Part shown: in pieces, positions 55,696 through 64,000 of the stretch | How the letters are laid out: every line of letters begins with the position of its first letter | Position numbering within the stretch: the first letter of the stretch is position 1 | From: Neopusillimonas maritima | GTDB lineage: Bacteria > Pseudomonadota > Gammaproteobacteria > Burkholderiales > Burkholderiaceae_B | Assembly: GCF_003576595.1 (NCBI RefSeq) | Contig: NZ_NQOU01000004.1 | Span: forward strand, 292,993 to 356,992 | Reading direction: 5' to 3' | Length of the DNA: 64,000 nucleotides | The notes under the pieces: generated by a model | The model's database searches: none | Told to the model about the DNA's origin: nothing | The model's input: the letters and a program-made list of their open reading frames with translations, nothing else | Translations under genes and position numbers: made by a program

Positions 55696-56055
55696 TTTCA
55701 TTTTTTTACAATTTAACTGCGTCGAAAAGGCTTGTGGATAACTACTAGAGACAACGATTGTGAATGAGCTGTGGATGAAAGCTGAACAACTACATCAATT
55801 ACACAGCCCAATAGAATTATGCAGAAACTGTTAGGTAGTTGTAAGAAGGTTTATACCCATTAAATTTTTAAATAACCTATTGATTATTAAAGTATTTTCG
55901 AGTTTCCCACACTATACACAGGCACCCATTAGTTATTTAAGTTTTATATATAAAAGATGTGTATAAAACCATTAAGATCCCAACCCGTTTCCACCCAGGC
56001 ACAGTGATTTGCAAAGCACTTTATTCGCTCTATACTTCGGTCTGCATTGAAAACG
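55696..56055. other. oriC: candidate chromosomal origin (oriC) with clustered DnaA boxes
   Basis: Two perfect DnaA boxes are present: TGTGGATAA at 55733-55741 and TGTGTATAA at 55958-55966 (reverse orientation of TTATNCACA). Three single-mismatch boxes lie at 55759-55767 (TGTGAATGA), 55770-55778 (TGTGGATGA) and 55912-55920 (CTATACACA). Between them lies an A+T-rich block (55861-55900, TAAATTTTTAAATAACC and beyond) suited for duplex opening. The gap is free of genes and near parS, parA and parB. DnaA binding and replication start have not been shown. Confidence 0.7.
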
Positions 56056-57234
56056 TCATAAACACTTCAATCGTGCAATGGCCTCATCCAAGGTATTCGT
56101 GTTCTTTGCAAAACATAAACGAATAAGCTTGTTGTTCGATGTGTTCGCAGTTGGGCTGCAGTAAAAAGCAGACAATGGAATCGCTGTAACACGATGCTTG
56201 GTGGTTAGCCAATGGCAGAAATCATATTCGTTTAAATCTGAATAATCGGCGTAAGACGCCAAAAGGAAAAATGATCCTTCCGACGAATAAGGTGCTAGTG
56301 GTGTGTTGATTCTTAGTTGATTCGATAAATAATCTTTTTTCTCTTCGTAGAACGAAGATAAGTTTGCATAAGTATTCGCGTCACCCATAAAGCGACTCAA
56401 TGCAACTTGCATGGGTGTACTCACGGTGAAAACAGCAAATTGGTGAACTTTACGAATTTCTGTCATTAAAGCTTTTGGTGCTGCGCAATAGCCTATTTTC
56501 CAACCGGTCACGTGATACGTTTTTCCAAAAGAGGAAATGACCACCGACTTTTCGGCTAATGCAGGCCGAGAAGACATACTTAAATGAGGATTGCCGTTAA
56601 ACACAATGTGTTCGTATACCTCGTCTGAAATAATGTTTATTCCATATTGATTAACAATCGACTCAAGTTCATTTAAATCGTCGTTTTTAAAAACCATTGT
56701 GGTTGGGTTATGGGGAGTATTGATAATTAGCAATCTGGTTCTTGAGCTAAGTGCATCACGTATTTTTTCCCAATTTATTTTGTAGTTTTCATTTGGGTGT
56801 GTTGGTGGGTCCATTGCAACTACAACGGGAGTGGCACCTGCAAGTTGCACTGCGGGAAGGTATAAATCATAAAAAGGTTCAATAATAATAACTTCGTCAC
56901 CCGTTCCGCATAACGCCAATATTGAACTCATTAGTGCTTCGGTGGCGCCCGATGTAATCGTAATTTCAGTTTCCGGCGAATAACGGTGGCCGTATAAGTT
57001 TTCAATTTTTTCCGAGATCGCGATTAGTAAATCATGAAAGCCCGCAAGTTGCGGATATTGGTTATACCCCTCCAGCATCGCCTGGTTAACGAGCTCGATC
57101 AGTTTTTTGTCCGGATTGAAATCAGGGAATCCTTGCCCCAGATTAATGGCTTTATTTTGGATAGAAAGTTGGCTCATTATTGAGAATATGGTTGTGCCAA
57201 CCGATGGTAGTTTTGAGCGAATTTCCGTGGTCAT
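56056..57234 (-). CDS. pyridoxal phosphate aminotransferase, YbdL/methionine aminotransferase-like
   Basis: The 392-residue class I/II aminotransferase has INLGQGFPDFNPDKKLIELV, SGATEALMSSILALCGTGDE, NTPHNPTTMVFK, the cofactor Asp/Tyr in IISDEVYEHIVF, and the Lys in VISSFGKTYHVTGWKIGYCA (about residue 237). The QGFPDF motif is that of YbdL and kynurenine-type aminotransferases, which act on methionine, kynurenine or aromatic amino acids. It is A+T-rich compared with most of its neighbours, as is the region around the candidate origin. It appears monocistronic. Confidence 0.9.
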   Translation of the reverse strand: MTTEIRSKLPSVGTTIFSIMSQLSIQNKAINLGQGFPDFNPDKKLIELVNQAMLEGYNQYPQLAGFHDLLIAISEKIENLYGHRYSPETEITITSGATEALMSSILALCGTGDEVIIIEPFYDLYLPAVQLAGATPVVVAMDPPTHPNENYKINWEKIRDALSSRTRLLIINTPHNPTTMVFKNDDLNELESIVNQYGINIISDEVYEHIVFNGNPHLSMSSRPALAEKSVVISSFGKTYHVTGWKIGYCAAPKALMTEIRKVHQFAVFTVSTPMQVALSRFMGDANTYANLSSFYEEKKDYLSNQLRINTPLAPYSSEGSFFLLASYADYSDLNEYDFCHWLTTKHRVTAIPLSAFYCSPTANTSNNKLIRLCFAKNTNTLDEAIARLKCL

Positions 57235-57535
57235 TATCCAGGCTCTCTTTTCCAGTTGTTTTGAATTTGGTTAATTTTTTCAGTTTGTAGTTTATGCTGT
57301 CTACAAGTGTTGCGTTACGTTAACCTAGGGTTAATAAGTAGTTGAAAGATATAACAACTATGGTTATGCTGATGCTGCATTTGAAATCAAGCAGAGCGTA
57401 AGCGTCGTATAAGTATTGCCCGATTTTGTGTTTTTGGGTTTCGCAAAAAACCCGTTGGCATTTCCGGTTTTTATTCGTGTTAGCGCCCCTTGTTTCTTTT
57501 GTTTTTTTTATGTTTTTTTAGGACGCTAATTTATT
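57235..57535. other. cold-shock gene leader and divergent promoter gap
   Basis: No gene. The right part is T-rich and ends in a leader with AGGA (57520-57523) 12 bases upstream of the csp ATG; a long leader is normal for cold-shock mRNAs. A stem GGGTTT/AAACCC around 57438-57453 may be part of that leader structure. Confidence 0.4.
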
Positions 57536-57742
57536 ATGTCTCAAACCGGTAAAGTTAAATGGTTTAACGCCGACAAAGGTTTTGGTTTTATTACCCCCGA
57601 CGCTGGTGGTTCCGATGTTTTTGCTCACTTTTCAGCTATCGAAGGTCGCGGTTATCGCAGTCTGAACGAAGGTCAAGAAGTTGAGTTCGAAGTTAATGAT
57701 GGTCCAAAAGGTCCTCAGGCTGCTAATATTCGAGCTCTGTAA
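57536..57742 (+). CDS. csp: cold-shock domain protein
   Basis: The 68-residue protein has [16 protein letters not shown] and DVFAHFSAI, the RNP1 and RNP2 motifs of the cold-shock domain. It binds single-stranded RNA and DNA and melts RNA structure. A strong terminator follows 25 bases later, so the gene is monocistronic. Confidence 0.97.
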   Translation: MSQTGKVKWFNADKGFGFITPDAGGSDVFAHFSAIEGRGYRSLNEGQEVEFEVNDGPKGPQAANIRAL

Positions 57743-57767
57743 ACAAGTCACGCAACTTGTTAAGAAG

Positions 57768-57794
57768 AAGCCCCACTTGTTGGGGCTTTTTTCT
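57768..57794 (+). terminator. intrinsic terminator of the cold-shock gene
   Basis: AAGCCCCA (57768-57775) pairs with TGGGGCTT (57781-57788) around CTTGT, followed by TTTTC. Clear rho-independent form. Confidence 0.92.
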
Positions 57795-57815
57795 TTCCAC
57801 TAACTATGCACACTG

Positions 57816-57900
57816 TTATCCACAAGCTTGCTTGATCATAACCCGCATGAGAATTGCGTTGTACGCTTTCATGTCTTGAAATCAGTGTGTGTTATTCACA
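57816..57900. promoter_or_regulatory. two DnaA boxes upstream of mnmG
   Basis: TTATCCACA at 57816-57824 and TTATTCACA at 57892-57900 are both perfect DnaA boxes in the same orientation. They could be part of an extended origin region or control mnmG. Confidence 0.7.
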
Positions 57901-57919
57901 GAGTATTTTCTCATTTTAG

Positions 57920-57935
57920 TGTTTCACGTGGAACA
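57920..57935. other. parS: parS centromere site 1
   Basis: TGTTTCACGTGGAACA matches the 16-base parS consensus TGTTTCACGTGAAACA with one difference. It would be bound by ParB encoded at 61.5 kb. Confidence 0.92.
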
Positions 57936-57960
57936 AACCTGTTGTGACTGTTGGATTAAA

Positions 57961-57976
57961 TGTTTCACGTGAAATA
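57961..57976. other. parS: parS centromere site 2
   Basis: TGTTTCACGTGAAATA matches the consensus with one difference, at the penultimate base. It lies 25 bases after site 1. Confidence 0.9.
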
Positions 57977-58025
57977 TAAGTAGCAGCCGTAAAATAGCAA
58001 CCGGAATTTACACGTCAACTTTCTT

Positions 58026-58041
58026 TGTTTCACGTGGAACA
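58026..58041. other. parS: parS centromere site 3
   Basis: TGTTTCACGTGGAACA is identical to site 1 and lies 48 bases before the mnmG start. Three sites within 122 bases form a strong ParB loading zone. Confidence 0.92.
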
Positions 58042-58089
58042 AGGTCAGCCAGTTATAATTAGTTATTCATCTCGTTCGAGAATTTTCAT

Positions 58090-60006
58090 ATGATTTATCC
58101 CGATACCTTTGACGTTATTGTTGTAGGGGGTGGCCATGCTGGTACAGAGGCCGCGCTTGCTTCTGCGCGTACTGGAGCCAAAACCTTACTGCTAACGCAT
58201 AATATCGACACCCTAGGCCAAATGTCGTGTAACCCTTCCATAGGTGGAATCGGTAAAGGGCACTTGGTTAAAGAGGTTGATGCTATGGGTGGCGCCATGG
58301 CTTTAGCAACGGATAAAGCGGGAATCCAATTTAGGATTCTTAATCGCTCAAAAGGGCCGGCCGTGCGCGCCACACGGGCTCAAGCAGATCGATCGCTGTA
58401 TCGGCAAGCAATTCGAACGGTATTGGAAAATCAGGCAAACCTCACGATCTTTCAGCAATCAGTTGAAGACTTAATGATTGAAGGTGAGAAAGTAGTTGGT
58501 GCCGTAACCAAGATTGGTTTGAAGTTCAAAGGTAGAGCGGTTGTTCTTACGGCGGGAACATTTCTAAACGGATTGATTCACGTTGGACTTGATAATTACT
58601 CCGCAGGTCGAGCCGGCGATCCGCCTGCTATTTCATTGGCGCAACGACTTAAAGAATTAAAATTACCTCAAGGTCGGCTGAAAACGGGTACACCGCCACG
58701 CATCGACGCAAGAACAGTTGATTTCAGCAAAACACTTGCACAACCCGGCGATTTGGATCCAATACCTGTATTTTCTTTTATGGGTAATGTGGATATGCAT
58801 CCAGAACAGGTGCCCTGCTGGATAACGCATACGAATGAACGCACGCATGACATTATTCGTTCAGGATTGGATCGCTCCCCCATGTATAGCGACCAAGGCC
58901 AAATTGAAGGTGTTGGCCCGCGTTATTGCCCATCTATTGAAGACAAGATTCATCGTTTTGCTGATAAGCCGAGCCATCAGATTTTTCTGGAGCCGGAGGG
59001 GTTTACCACAACAGAAATATACCCAAATGGTGTTTCCACAAGCTTGCCGTTCGATATTCAGTTGGCCATGATTCGAACTTTACCGGGTCTTGAGAACGCC
59101 AATATTATGCGGCCTGGGTATGCCATTGAATATGATTACTACGATCCACGTGAATTAAAATTTTCATTGGAAACAAAAGCGATTAACGGGCTGTTTTTCG
59201 CAGGCCAGATCAATGGGACCACAGGTTACGAAGAAGCGGCAGCGCAGGGTTTGGTTGCCGGGTTGAATGCTGCACGATTTGTAAAAGATCTTGAGCCTTG
59301 GCTTCCTAAAAGAAATGAAGCGTATATGGGAGTGTTGGTTGACGACCTCATTACCCGTGGTGTGAGTGAACCGTACCGCATGTTTACTTCCAGGGCTGAG
59401 TATCGACTAAGCCTGCGTGAAGATAACGCCGATATGCGTTTAACAGATCAAGCACGCCAAATGGGTCTTATTGGTGATGCGCAGTGGGATGCGTTTAACC
59501 GAAAGCGCGACGCTGTTGAGGCTGAAGTAGCGCGTTTGAAGTCTACTTGGGTCCAGCCTCAAAAATTGAGTTCTGAATCGGCTGAGCGCGTTTTGGGAAA
59601 ACAAATTGAGCGTGAATATTCTTTGCATGATCTTTTGAAACGCCCCAATGTTCAATATGAAACATTGGCCGACCTTAAAGATACCGAAGGTGAGTCTTTA
59701 GCGGGTGTTCTGGTTAAGGAGGCCCATGTTTCTGAGCAGGTGGAAATACAAATCAAATATGCCGGTTATGTAAATCGCCAGCAGGAAGAGGTTAAGAAGC
59801 AGGCGGAATTGGAAGATCAATTAATACCAGACGAAATCAACTACGATGCAATTCATAGTCTTTCAATAGAAGTGAGACAAAAACTGAAGCAAAGTCGGCC
59901 TCAAACAATAGGCCAGGCCCGGCGTGTTTCAGGTGTAACGCCTGCGGCCATTTCATTATTATTGATTCACATTAAACGCTTACAATATGGCCGGAAAGTT
60001 GCCTAA
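58090..60006 (+). CDS. mnmG: tRNA uridine-5-carboxymethylaminomethyl modification enzyme MnmG
   Basis: The 638-residue flavoprotein has the FAD motif [20 protein letters not shown] (about 10-29), [20 protein letters not shown] and [16 protein letters not shown], all typical of MnmG. The C-terminal [19 protein letters not shown] and GYVNRQ are intact. With MnmE and folate it modifies wobble uridine. Its stop overlaps the rsmG start by one base. It is the first gene of the mnmG-rsmG-parA-parB run. Confidence 0.98.
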   Translation: MIYPDTFDVIVVGGGHAGTEAALASARTGAKTLLLTHNIDTLGQMSCNPSIGGIGKGHLVKEVDAMGGAMALATDKAGIQFRILNRSKGPAVRATRAQADRSLYRQAIRTVLENQANLTIFQQSVEDLMIEGEKVVGAVTKIGLKFKGRAVVLTAGTFLNGLIHVGLDNYSAGRAGDPPAISLAQRLKELKLPQGRLKTGTPPRIDARTVDFSKTLAQPGDLDPIPVFSFMGNVDMHPEQVPCWITHTNERTHDIIRSGLDRSPMYSDQGQIEGVGPRYCPSIEDKIHRFADKPSHQIFLEPEGFTTTEIYPNGVSTSLPFDIQLAMIRTLPGLENANIMRPGYAIEYDYYDPRELKFSLETKAINGLFFAGQINGTTGYEEAAAQGLVAGLNAARFVKDLEPWLPKRNEAYMGVLVDDLITRGVSEPYRMFTSRAEYRLSLREDNADMRLTDQARQMGLIGDAQWDAFNRKRDAVEAEVARLKSTWVQPQKLSSESAERVLGKQIEREYSLHDLLKRPNVQYETLADLKDTEGESLAGVLVKEAHVSEQVEIQIKYAGYVNRQQEEVKKQAELEDQLIPDEINYDAIHSLSIEVRQKLKQSRPQTIGQARRVSGVTPAAISLLLIHIKRLQYGRKVA

Positions 60007-60671
60007 TGGAAATAGCGACCGATTACAGGAATCGTATTGCCGATGCAGCACAAAAACTTGACCTTGTTTTAAGTGATTTGCAAATAGAGCAATTACTGAA
60101 GTATGTACATTCCTTATTGAAATGGAATCGAACCTATAATTTAACGGCGTTACGCGCGCCTGATCAGGTTTTGATCCACCATATATTTGATAGCCTGGCG
60201 TTAATTCCCCCTTTTCTGAAATATTTAGATACAAATAGAAAAGGAGAGCCAGGCACCCTGGTCGATGTGGGTTCCGGTGGTGGTTTGCCAGGTGTTGTTC
60301 TGGCAATATGTTTTCCCGATTGGCAGGTTTATTGTGTAGATGCCGTCGAAAAGAAAACCGCATTTCTTCGGCAGTTAAGAGGCGCCCTGCAGCTGCCTAA
60401 TTTACAAGCATGCCATGGCCGTATCGAACAACTAAGTAATTTGAACGCAGATGTTATCGTGTCGCGCGCGTTTGCGTCCTTGCAGGATTTTGTTGAGTTA
60501 TCGTCAAAGCATTTGAAAGCACACGGTGTCTTCATTGCAATGAAAGGGCTGACGCCGGAAAAAGAAATCCAGGATTTAACCCTACACACCGACTGGAAAA
60601 TATGGCACATTGACACGCTTGAGGTGCCGGATTTGAACGCGCAACGTTGCCTGGTATGGATTCGTAGTTAA
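60006..60671 (+). CDS. rsmG: 16S rRNA (guanine-N7) methyltransferase RsmG
   Basis: The 221-residue protein has LLKWNRTYNLTALRAPDQVL, the SAM motif LVDVGSGGGLPGVVLAICFP (about 85-104) and VDAVEKKTAFLRQL. It methylates G527 of 16S rRNA (E. coli numbering). The start ATG shares one base with the mnmG stop (TAATG), so translation is coupled. Confidence 0.96.
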   Translation: MEIATDYRNRIADAAQKLDLVLSDLQIEQLLKYVHSLLKWNRTYNLTALRAPDQVLIHHIFDSLALIPPFLKYLDTNRKGEPGTLVDVGSGGGLPGVVLAICFPDWQVYCVDAVEKKTAFLRQLRGALQLPNLQACHGRIEQLSNLNADVIVSRAFASLQDFVELSSKHLKAHGVFIAMKGLTPEKEIQDLTLHTDWKIWHIDTLEVPDLNAQRCLVWIRS

Positions 60672-60680
60672 GGAAAATAA

Positions 60681-61502
60681 ATGAGTGCTTATCAAAACAC
60701 CGAATTGGCGAAAGTTTTTTGTATTGCCAATCAGAAAGGCGGGGTTGGAAAAACCACAACAGCGATTAATCTTGCTGCAGCCTTGGTAATGCACAAGAAA
60801 AAAGTTTTGCTTATCGATTTGGATCCGCAAGGCAACGCCACAATGGGTAGCGGCATCAATAAAAATGAAATTGAACAGAACCTTTACCACGTCTTGATTG
60901 GCGACGCCGACATTAACAGTGCCAAAGTTGTTTCGCCAACCGGGGGATACGACGTACTACCCGCAAATAGGGAGTTATCCGGCGCTGAAATCGATCTGGT
61001 CCAGATGGAACAACGCGAAAAGCAACTTAAGTTCGCGATTGCGGAAGTCATTAATGATTATGATTTCATACTAATCGATTGCCCGCCCACGTTGTCTTTA
61101 TTGACCTTGAATGGGCTAGCCGGCGCGCAGGGCGTTATTATTCCAATGCAATGCGAATATTTCGCTTTGGAAGGTCTGTCTGACCTGGTTAACACCGTTA
61201 AACGTGTTCACAGAAACATTAATCCTGATCTCCAGCTTATTGGGCTGCTTCGGGTTATGTTCGACACACGCGTTACGCTTCAGCAGCAAGTGTCAACACA
61301 AATAGAAAACCATTTTGGTGACCGCGTATTCAAAACCGTGGTTCCGCGTAATGTGCGTTTGGCGGAAGCGCCAAGTCACGGCATGCCGGGTACGGTATAC
61401 GATAAAAGCTCAAGAGGCGCAAAAGCCTATATTGAATTTGCAAAAGAACTTATTAAGCGGGTCAAACAAGACGCCCTGGAAGGCGCAACAAATAATCCGT
61501 AA
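60681..61502 (+). CDS. parA: chromosome-partitioning ATPase ParA
   Basis: The 273-residue protein has the deviant Walker A motif ANQKGGVGKTTTAINLAAAL (about 14-33), LLIDLDPQGNATMG and FILIDCPPTLSLLTLNGL. It binds nucleoid DNA and moves ParB-parS complexes. It follows rsmG by 9 bases, and parB follows by 20 bases. Confidence 0.97.
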   Translation: MSAYQNTELAKVFCIANQKGGVGKTTTAINLAAALVMHKKKVLLIDLDPQGNATMGSGINKNEIEQNLYHVLIGDADINSAKVVSPTGGYDVLPANRELSGAEIDLVQMEQREKQLKFAIAEVINDYDFILIDCPPTLSLLTLNGLAGAQGVIIPMQCEYFALEGLSDLVNTVKRVHRNINPDLQLIGLLRVMFDTRVTLQQQVSTQIENHFGDRVFKTVVPRNVRLAEAPSHGMPGTVYDKSSRGAKAYIEFAKELIKRVKQDALEGATNNP

Positions 61503-61522
61503 AACAAACAGGAACAGATGTT

Positions 61523-62443
61523 ATGGCAACGAGGAAAAAAGGGTTGGGGCGAGGTCTTGATGCGCTGCTGGGCGCCGATACCGATGCAATGAATCAGTTG
61601 GGTAAAAAAGCCGAAGCAATTGAAACTCATCCTTCAGTTTTGCCATTAAACAAACTCGTTGCGGGCAAATATCAGCCACGTACCCGTATGGATGAAGGGG
61701 CGTTGAACGAACTGGCCGAATCAATTCGCACGCAAGGCATTATGCAGCCTATTTTGGTGCGGGCACTTGCTGCAAACAAGAAAGGCCAGTACGAAATTAT
61801 TGCCGGGGAACGACGTTACCGGGCGGCCAAACTGGCGGGTCTGAAAGAAGTGCCTGTGCTGGTGCGTGAAGTTGAAGACGAGAACGCCGCCATTATGGCG
61901 CTTATTGAAAATATACAGCGTGAAGATTTGAATCCGCTGGAAGAAGCGCATGGTGTTAAGCGTTTACTGGATGATTTCGGATTAACGCATGAGCAGGCCG
62001 CCACGGCTATCGGGCGATCCCGCTCGGCAACCAGTAATCTGCTCAGGCTACTTAACTTAACGGAACCAGTGCAAACCATGTTGCTCGCCGGTGATATCGA
62101 CATGGGTCATGCACGCGCTTTGCTCGCTGTGGAAGCGGCCCAGCAAATTTTGTTGGCCAATGAAATTATCACGCGTCGTTTGTCGGTTCGCGAAGCTGAA
62201 AAACTGGTTGGCAAAGCGCTGCGTGAAACTGAAGAGACCGCACCTAAGCCGACAGCAACTCAAAATGCAAAAACCGGCGATATCAAGCGCCTGGAAGAAA
62301 GCTTATCCGATCACTTGGGAACTCGAGTGGCTTTAAAAGTAGGCAAAAAAAATAAAGGGCAGCTCGTTATCGATTTCCACGATTGGGATCATTTGAACGC
62401 GCTATTGGAGCAACAAGGCCTGTCAAACGCGATCGACTCCTGA
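61523..62443 (+). CDS. parB: chromosome-partitioning protein ParB
   Basis: The 306-residue protein has the start KKGLGRGLDALLG, the CTP-binding ParB/Srx domain with YEIIAGERRYRAAKLAG (about 92-108), the helix-turn-helix LTHEQAATAIGRSRSATSNL and a C-terminal dimer domain. It binds the parS sites near 57.9-58.0 kb, loads onto DNA and recruits condensin. The next gene starts 3 bases after its stop. Confidence 0.97.
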   Translation: MATRKKGLGRGLDALLGADTDAMNQLGKKAEAIETHPSVLPLNKLVAGKYQPRTRMDEGALNELAESIRTQGIMQPILVRALAANKKGQYEIIAGERRYRAAKLAGLKEVPVLVREVEDENAAIMALIENIQREDLNPLEEAHGVKRLLDDFGLTHEQAATAIGRSRSATSNLLRLLNLTEPVQTMLLAGDIDMGHARALLAVEAAQQILLANEIITRRLSVREAEKLVGKALRETEETAPKPTATQNAKTGDIKRLEESLSDHLGTRVALKVGKKNKGQLVIDFHDWDHLNALLEQQGLSNAIDS

Positions 62444-62446
62444 TAC

Positions 62447-63460
62447 ATGGCAAAACGCATTCATATTCTGGCCACCGGCGGCACCATCGCCGGTACCGCG
62501 GATACGCGTGGCGGGTACGCGGCAGGTCAGGTTAGCGTTGAGGCATTATTGGATTCTTTGCCATCACGTCCGCAAGATATGGTGGTTAGCTTCGAACAGT
62601 TGGCCAACGTGGGAAGTCAGTCGATCACCAACGACATTTGGTATCAACTGGCCAACCGCATTAACAAAATCAGCAATGAAAACCTGGCCGATGGCATTGT
62701 GGTGACACATGGCACGGACACCATGGAAGAAACGGCGTATTTTTTGAATCTTGTTACGCCTGGTCAAATACCGGTGGTTCTAACGGGCGCGATGAAACCT
62801 GCCGACGCCTTTTCGCCCGACGGCCCTGAAAACTTGTTATCGGCACTTTATTTGGCGGCCAATACCGCTGCAGCCAATCTGGGTGTTTTGGTTGTGATGA
62901 ATTCGGCCATTCATTCGGCACGCTATATTCAAAAAACAGGCTCGAATCAGGATAATGCGTTCCAGTCGATTCCGTTTGGCCCGGTTGGCACACAGCGGGG
63001 TCACACAACCATCTTCTTTGCCAACGGATTAAGTTCATTGCATACCGCCCATACGGCCTTTACCAATGCAATCCAAACGGGAAAACTCAACTTGCACGAT
63101 AAGTTTAGTTTGCCAACTGTAAATATTTTGTATGTGCATGCGGGAATGCAAGACGAAATGCTAGAACACTGGATGGCTATGCCTCACCAGGGCATCGTGG
63201 TGGCTGGTGTGGGTTCGGGCAACATCAGCCGTGCATTAGAGTCTTTGCTGGCCGCGCAAGTCGCCAAAGGTATTGTGGTCGTACGAAGCACACGCCTGGC
63301 TTTCGGGCATGTGGCACGCAATGTTGAAGTAGACGACGACCAACAGGGTTTTGTGGCGGCTCAAAGCTTAAACCCCGCCAAAGCCAGGATTCTGCTGCAA
63401 CTTGCGTTGGCATTGCAGTTACCGTCGCCCCAAATTCAGGCACTTTACAATACGCATTAA
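62447..63460 (+). CDS. asparaginase
   Basis: The 337-residue enzyme has the two active-site threonine motifs: ATGGTIAGTADTRGGYAAG (about 9-27) and GIVVTHGTDTMEETAYFL (about 83-100), with ANVGSQSI providing the substrate Ser. No signal peptide is present, so it is likely cytoplasmic although its sequence is of the type II style. It hydrolyses asparagine to aspartate and ammonia, possibly glutamine too. It starts 3 bases after parB, so it may ride on the par transcript. Confidence 0.9.
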   Translation: MAKRIHILATGGTIAGTADTRGGYAAGQVSVEALLDSLPSRPQDMVVSFEQLANVGSQSITNDIWYQLANRINKISNENLADGIVVTHGTDTMEETAYFLNLVTPGQIPVVLTGAMKPADAFSPDGPENLLSALYLAANTAAANLGVLVVMNSAIHSARYIQKTGSNQDNAFQSIPFGPVGTQRGHTTIFFANGLSSLHTAHTAFTNAIQTGKLNLHDKFSLPTVNILYVHAGMQDEMLEHWMAMPHQGIVVAGVGSGNISRALESLLAAQVAKGIVVVRSTRLAFGHVARNVEVDDDQQGFVAAQSLNPAKARILLQLALALQLPSPQIQALYNTH

Positions 63461-63523
63461 GTAGCGCGTGCAAGCAAACTTGCATGAAGCGAAAAATTCG
63501 TGCATAATTCGGGATTCTCTTTC

Positions 63524-63610
63524 GGTGGGGTGCCCGAGTGGTTAAAGGGGGCAGACTGTAAATCTGTTGGCCTTGCGCCTACGTTGGTTCGAATCCAACT
63601 CCCACCACCA
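63524..63610 (+). tRNA. tRNA-Tyr(GTA)
   Basis: Acceptor stem GGTGGG/CCCACC, D arm, anticodon loop CTGTAAA with GTA, a long class II variable arm (GGCCTTGCGCC region) and T loop TTCGAAT. The encoded CCA ends at 63610. The first tRNA of the cluster. Confidence 0.96.
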
Positions 63611-63679
63611 AGAGTTTAGGGGCTAATCGACGCGTCAGGATGAAACCAGCCCTTGCGCAAAATTGAAGAGAATCCCTTC

Positions 63680-63753
63680 GCGGGTGTAGCTCAATGGTAG
63701 AGCAGAAGCCTTCCAAGCTTACGACGAGGGTTCGATTCCCTTCACCCGCTCCA
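63680..63753 (+). tRNA. tRNA-Gly(TCC)
   Basis: Acceptor GCGGGTG/CACCCGC, anticodon loop CTTCCAA with TCC, T loop TTCGATT, and encoded CCA. Length 74. Confidence 0.96.
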
Positions 63754-63767
63754 GAAAGAATTCAAAT

Positions 63768-63792
63768 CCGCTTGAATCAAGCGGGTTTTTTT
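63768..63792 (+). terminator. hairpin with T-run between tRNA-Gly and tRNA-Thr
   Basis: CCGCTTG (63768-63774) pairs with CAAGCGG (63778-63784) around AAT, followed by GTTTTTTT. It would end the Tyr-Gly transcript and leave tRNA-Thr with tuf. Confidence 0.85.
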
Positions 63793-63804
63793 AGCTTGAT
63801 AACC

Positions 63805-63879
<75 letters not shown>

Positions 63880-63882
63880 TAG

Positions 63883-64000
<118 letters not shown>

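Overview
The window looks like the origin-proximal region of a betaproteobacterial chromosome, most likely an Alcaligenaceae-type member of the Burkholderiales. The evidence is the gene set gyrB-dnaN-dnaA / rpmH-rnpA-yidD-yidC-mnmE and mnmG-rsmG-parA-parB, followed by a tRNA-Tyr/Gly/Thr cluster and the start of tuf. I assigned the family from gene order and protein style, not from a search.

Layout. 1-15 kb: the 5' part of an ABC-F ATPase gene, a HigBA toxin-antitoxin pair, a secreted Ntn hydrolase, a LodA/LodB-type quinoprotein oxidase pair with a small Tat-signal protein, an alpha/beta hydrolase, a four-gene operon (secreted protein, cupredoxin, FolE, ECF sigma factor), an isochorismatase-like hydrolase, a YaiI homologue, and soxR. 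A textbook SoxR-box promoter faces a truncated flavin-reductase reading frame that is coupled to an arylamine N-acetyltransferase. 15-17.9 kb is a decayed stretch: an IS1182-type remnant with both terminal repeats, a frameshifted antitoxin gene and other fragments.

17.9-27.4 kb is a compact defence island: C5-cytosine methyltransferase, convergent Vsr endonuclease, MORC/MutL-like GHKL ATPase, Z1-domain helicase, PD-(D/E)XK protein and AIPR protein. The last four overlap in a translationally coupled chain. An HNH endonuclease gene lies beyond it. A 212-bp imperfect palindrome then separates the island from gyrB.

29-38.5 kb is the conserved replication, ribosome and membrane-insertion core. 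From 38.5 to 56 kb accessory metabolism sits between mnmE and mnmG, which are neighbours or near neighbours in many relatives: a second HigBA pair, an MFS transporter, ectoine-catabolism-like genes (aldehyde dehydrogenase, DoeA, EctB/DoeD-type transaminase), a VOC/FAH pair, sensory proteins (PAS histidine kinase overlapping a CHASE-PAS-GGDEF cyclase), and a crotonase/acyl-CoA dehydrogenase/MarR operon with a candidate operator.

55.7-64 kb carries an AT-rich gap with clustered DnaA boxes (best oriC candidate), an aminotransferase, a cold-shock gene, three parS sites with two more DnaA boxes, mnmG-rsmG-parA-parB, an asparaginase, three tRNAs and the first codons of tuf. The parS sites, parA and parB together form a chromosome-partitioning locus beside the origin.
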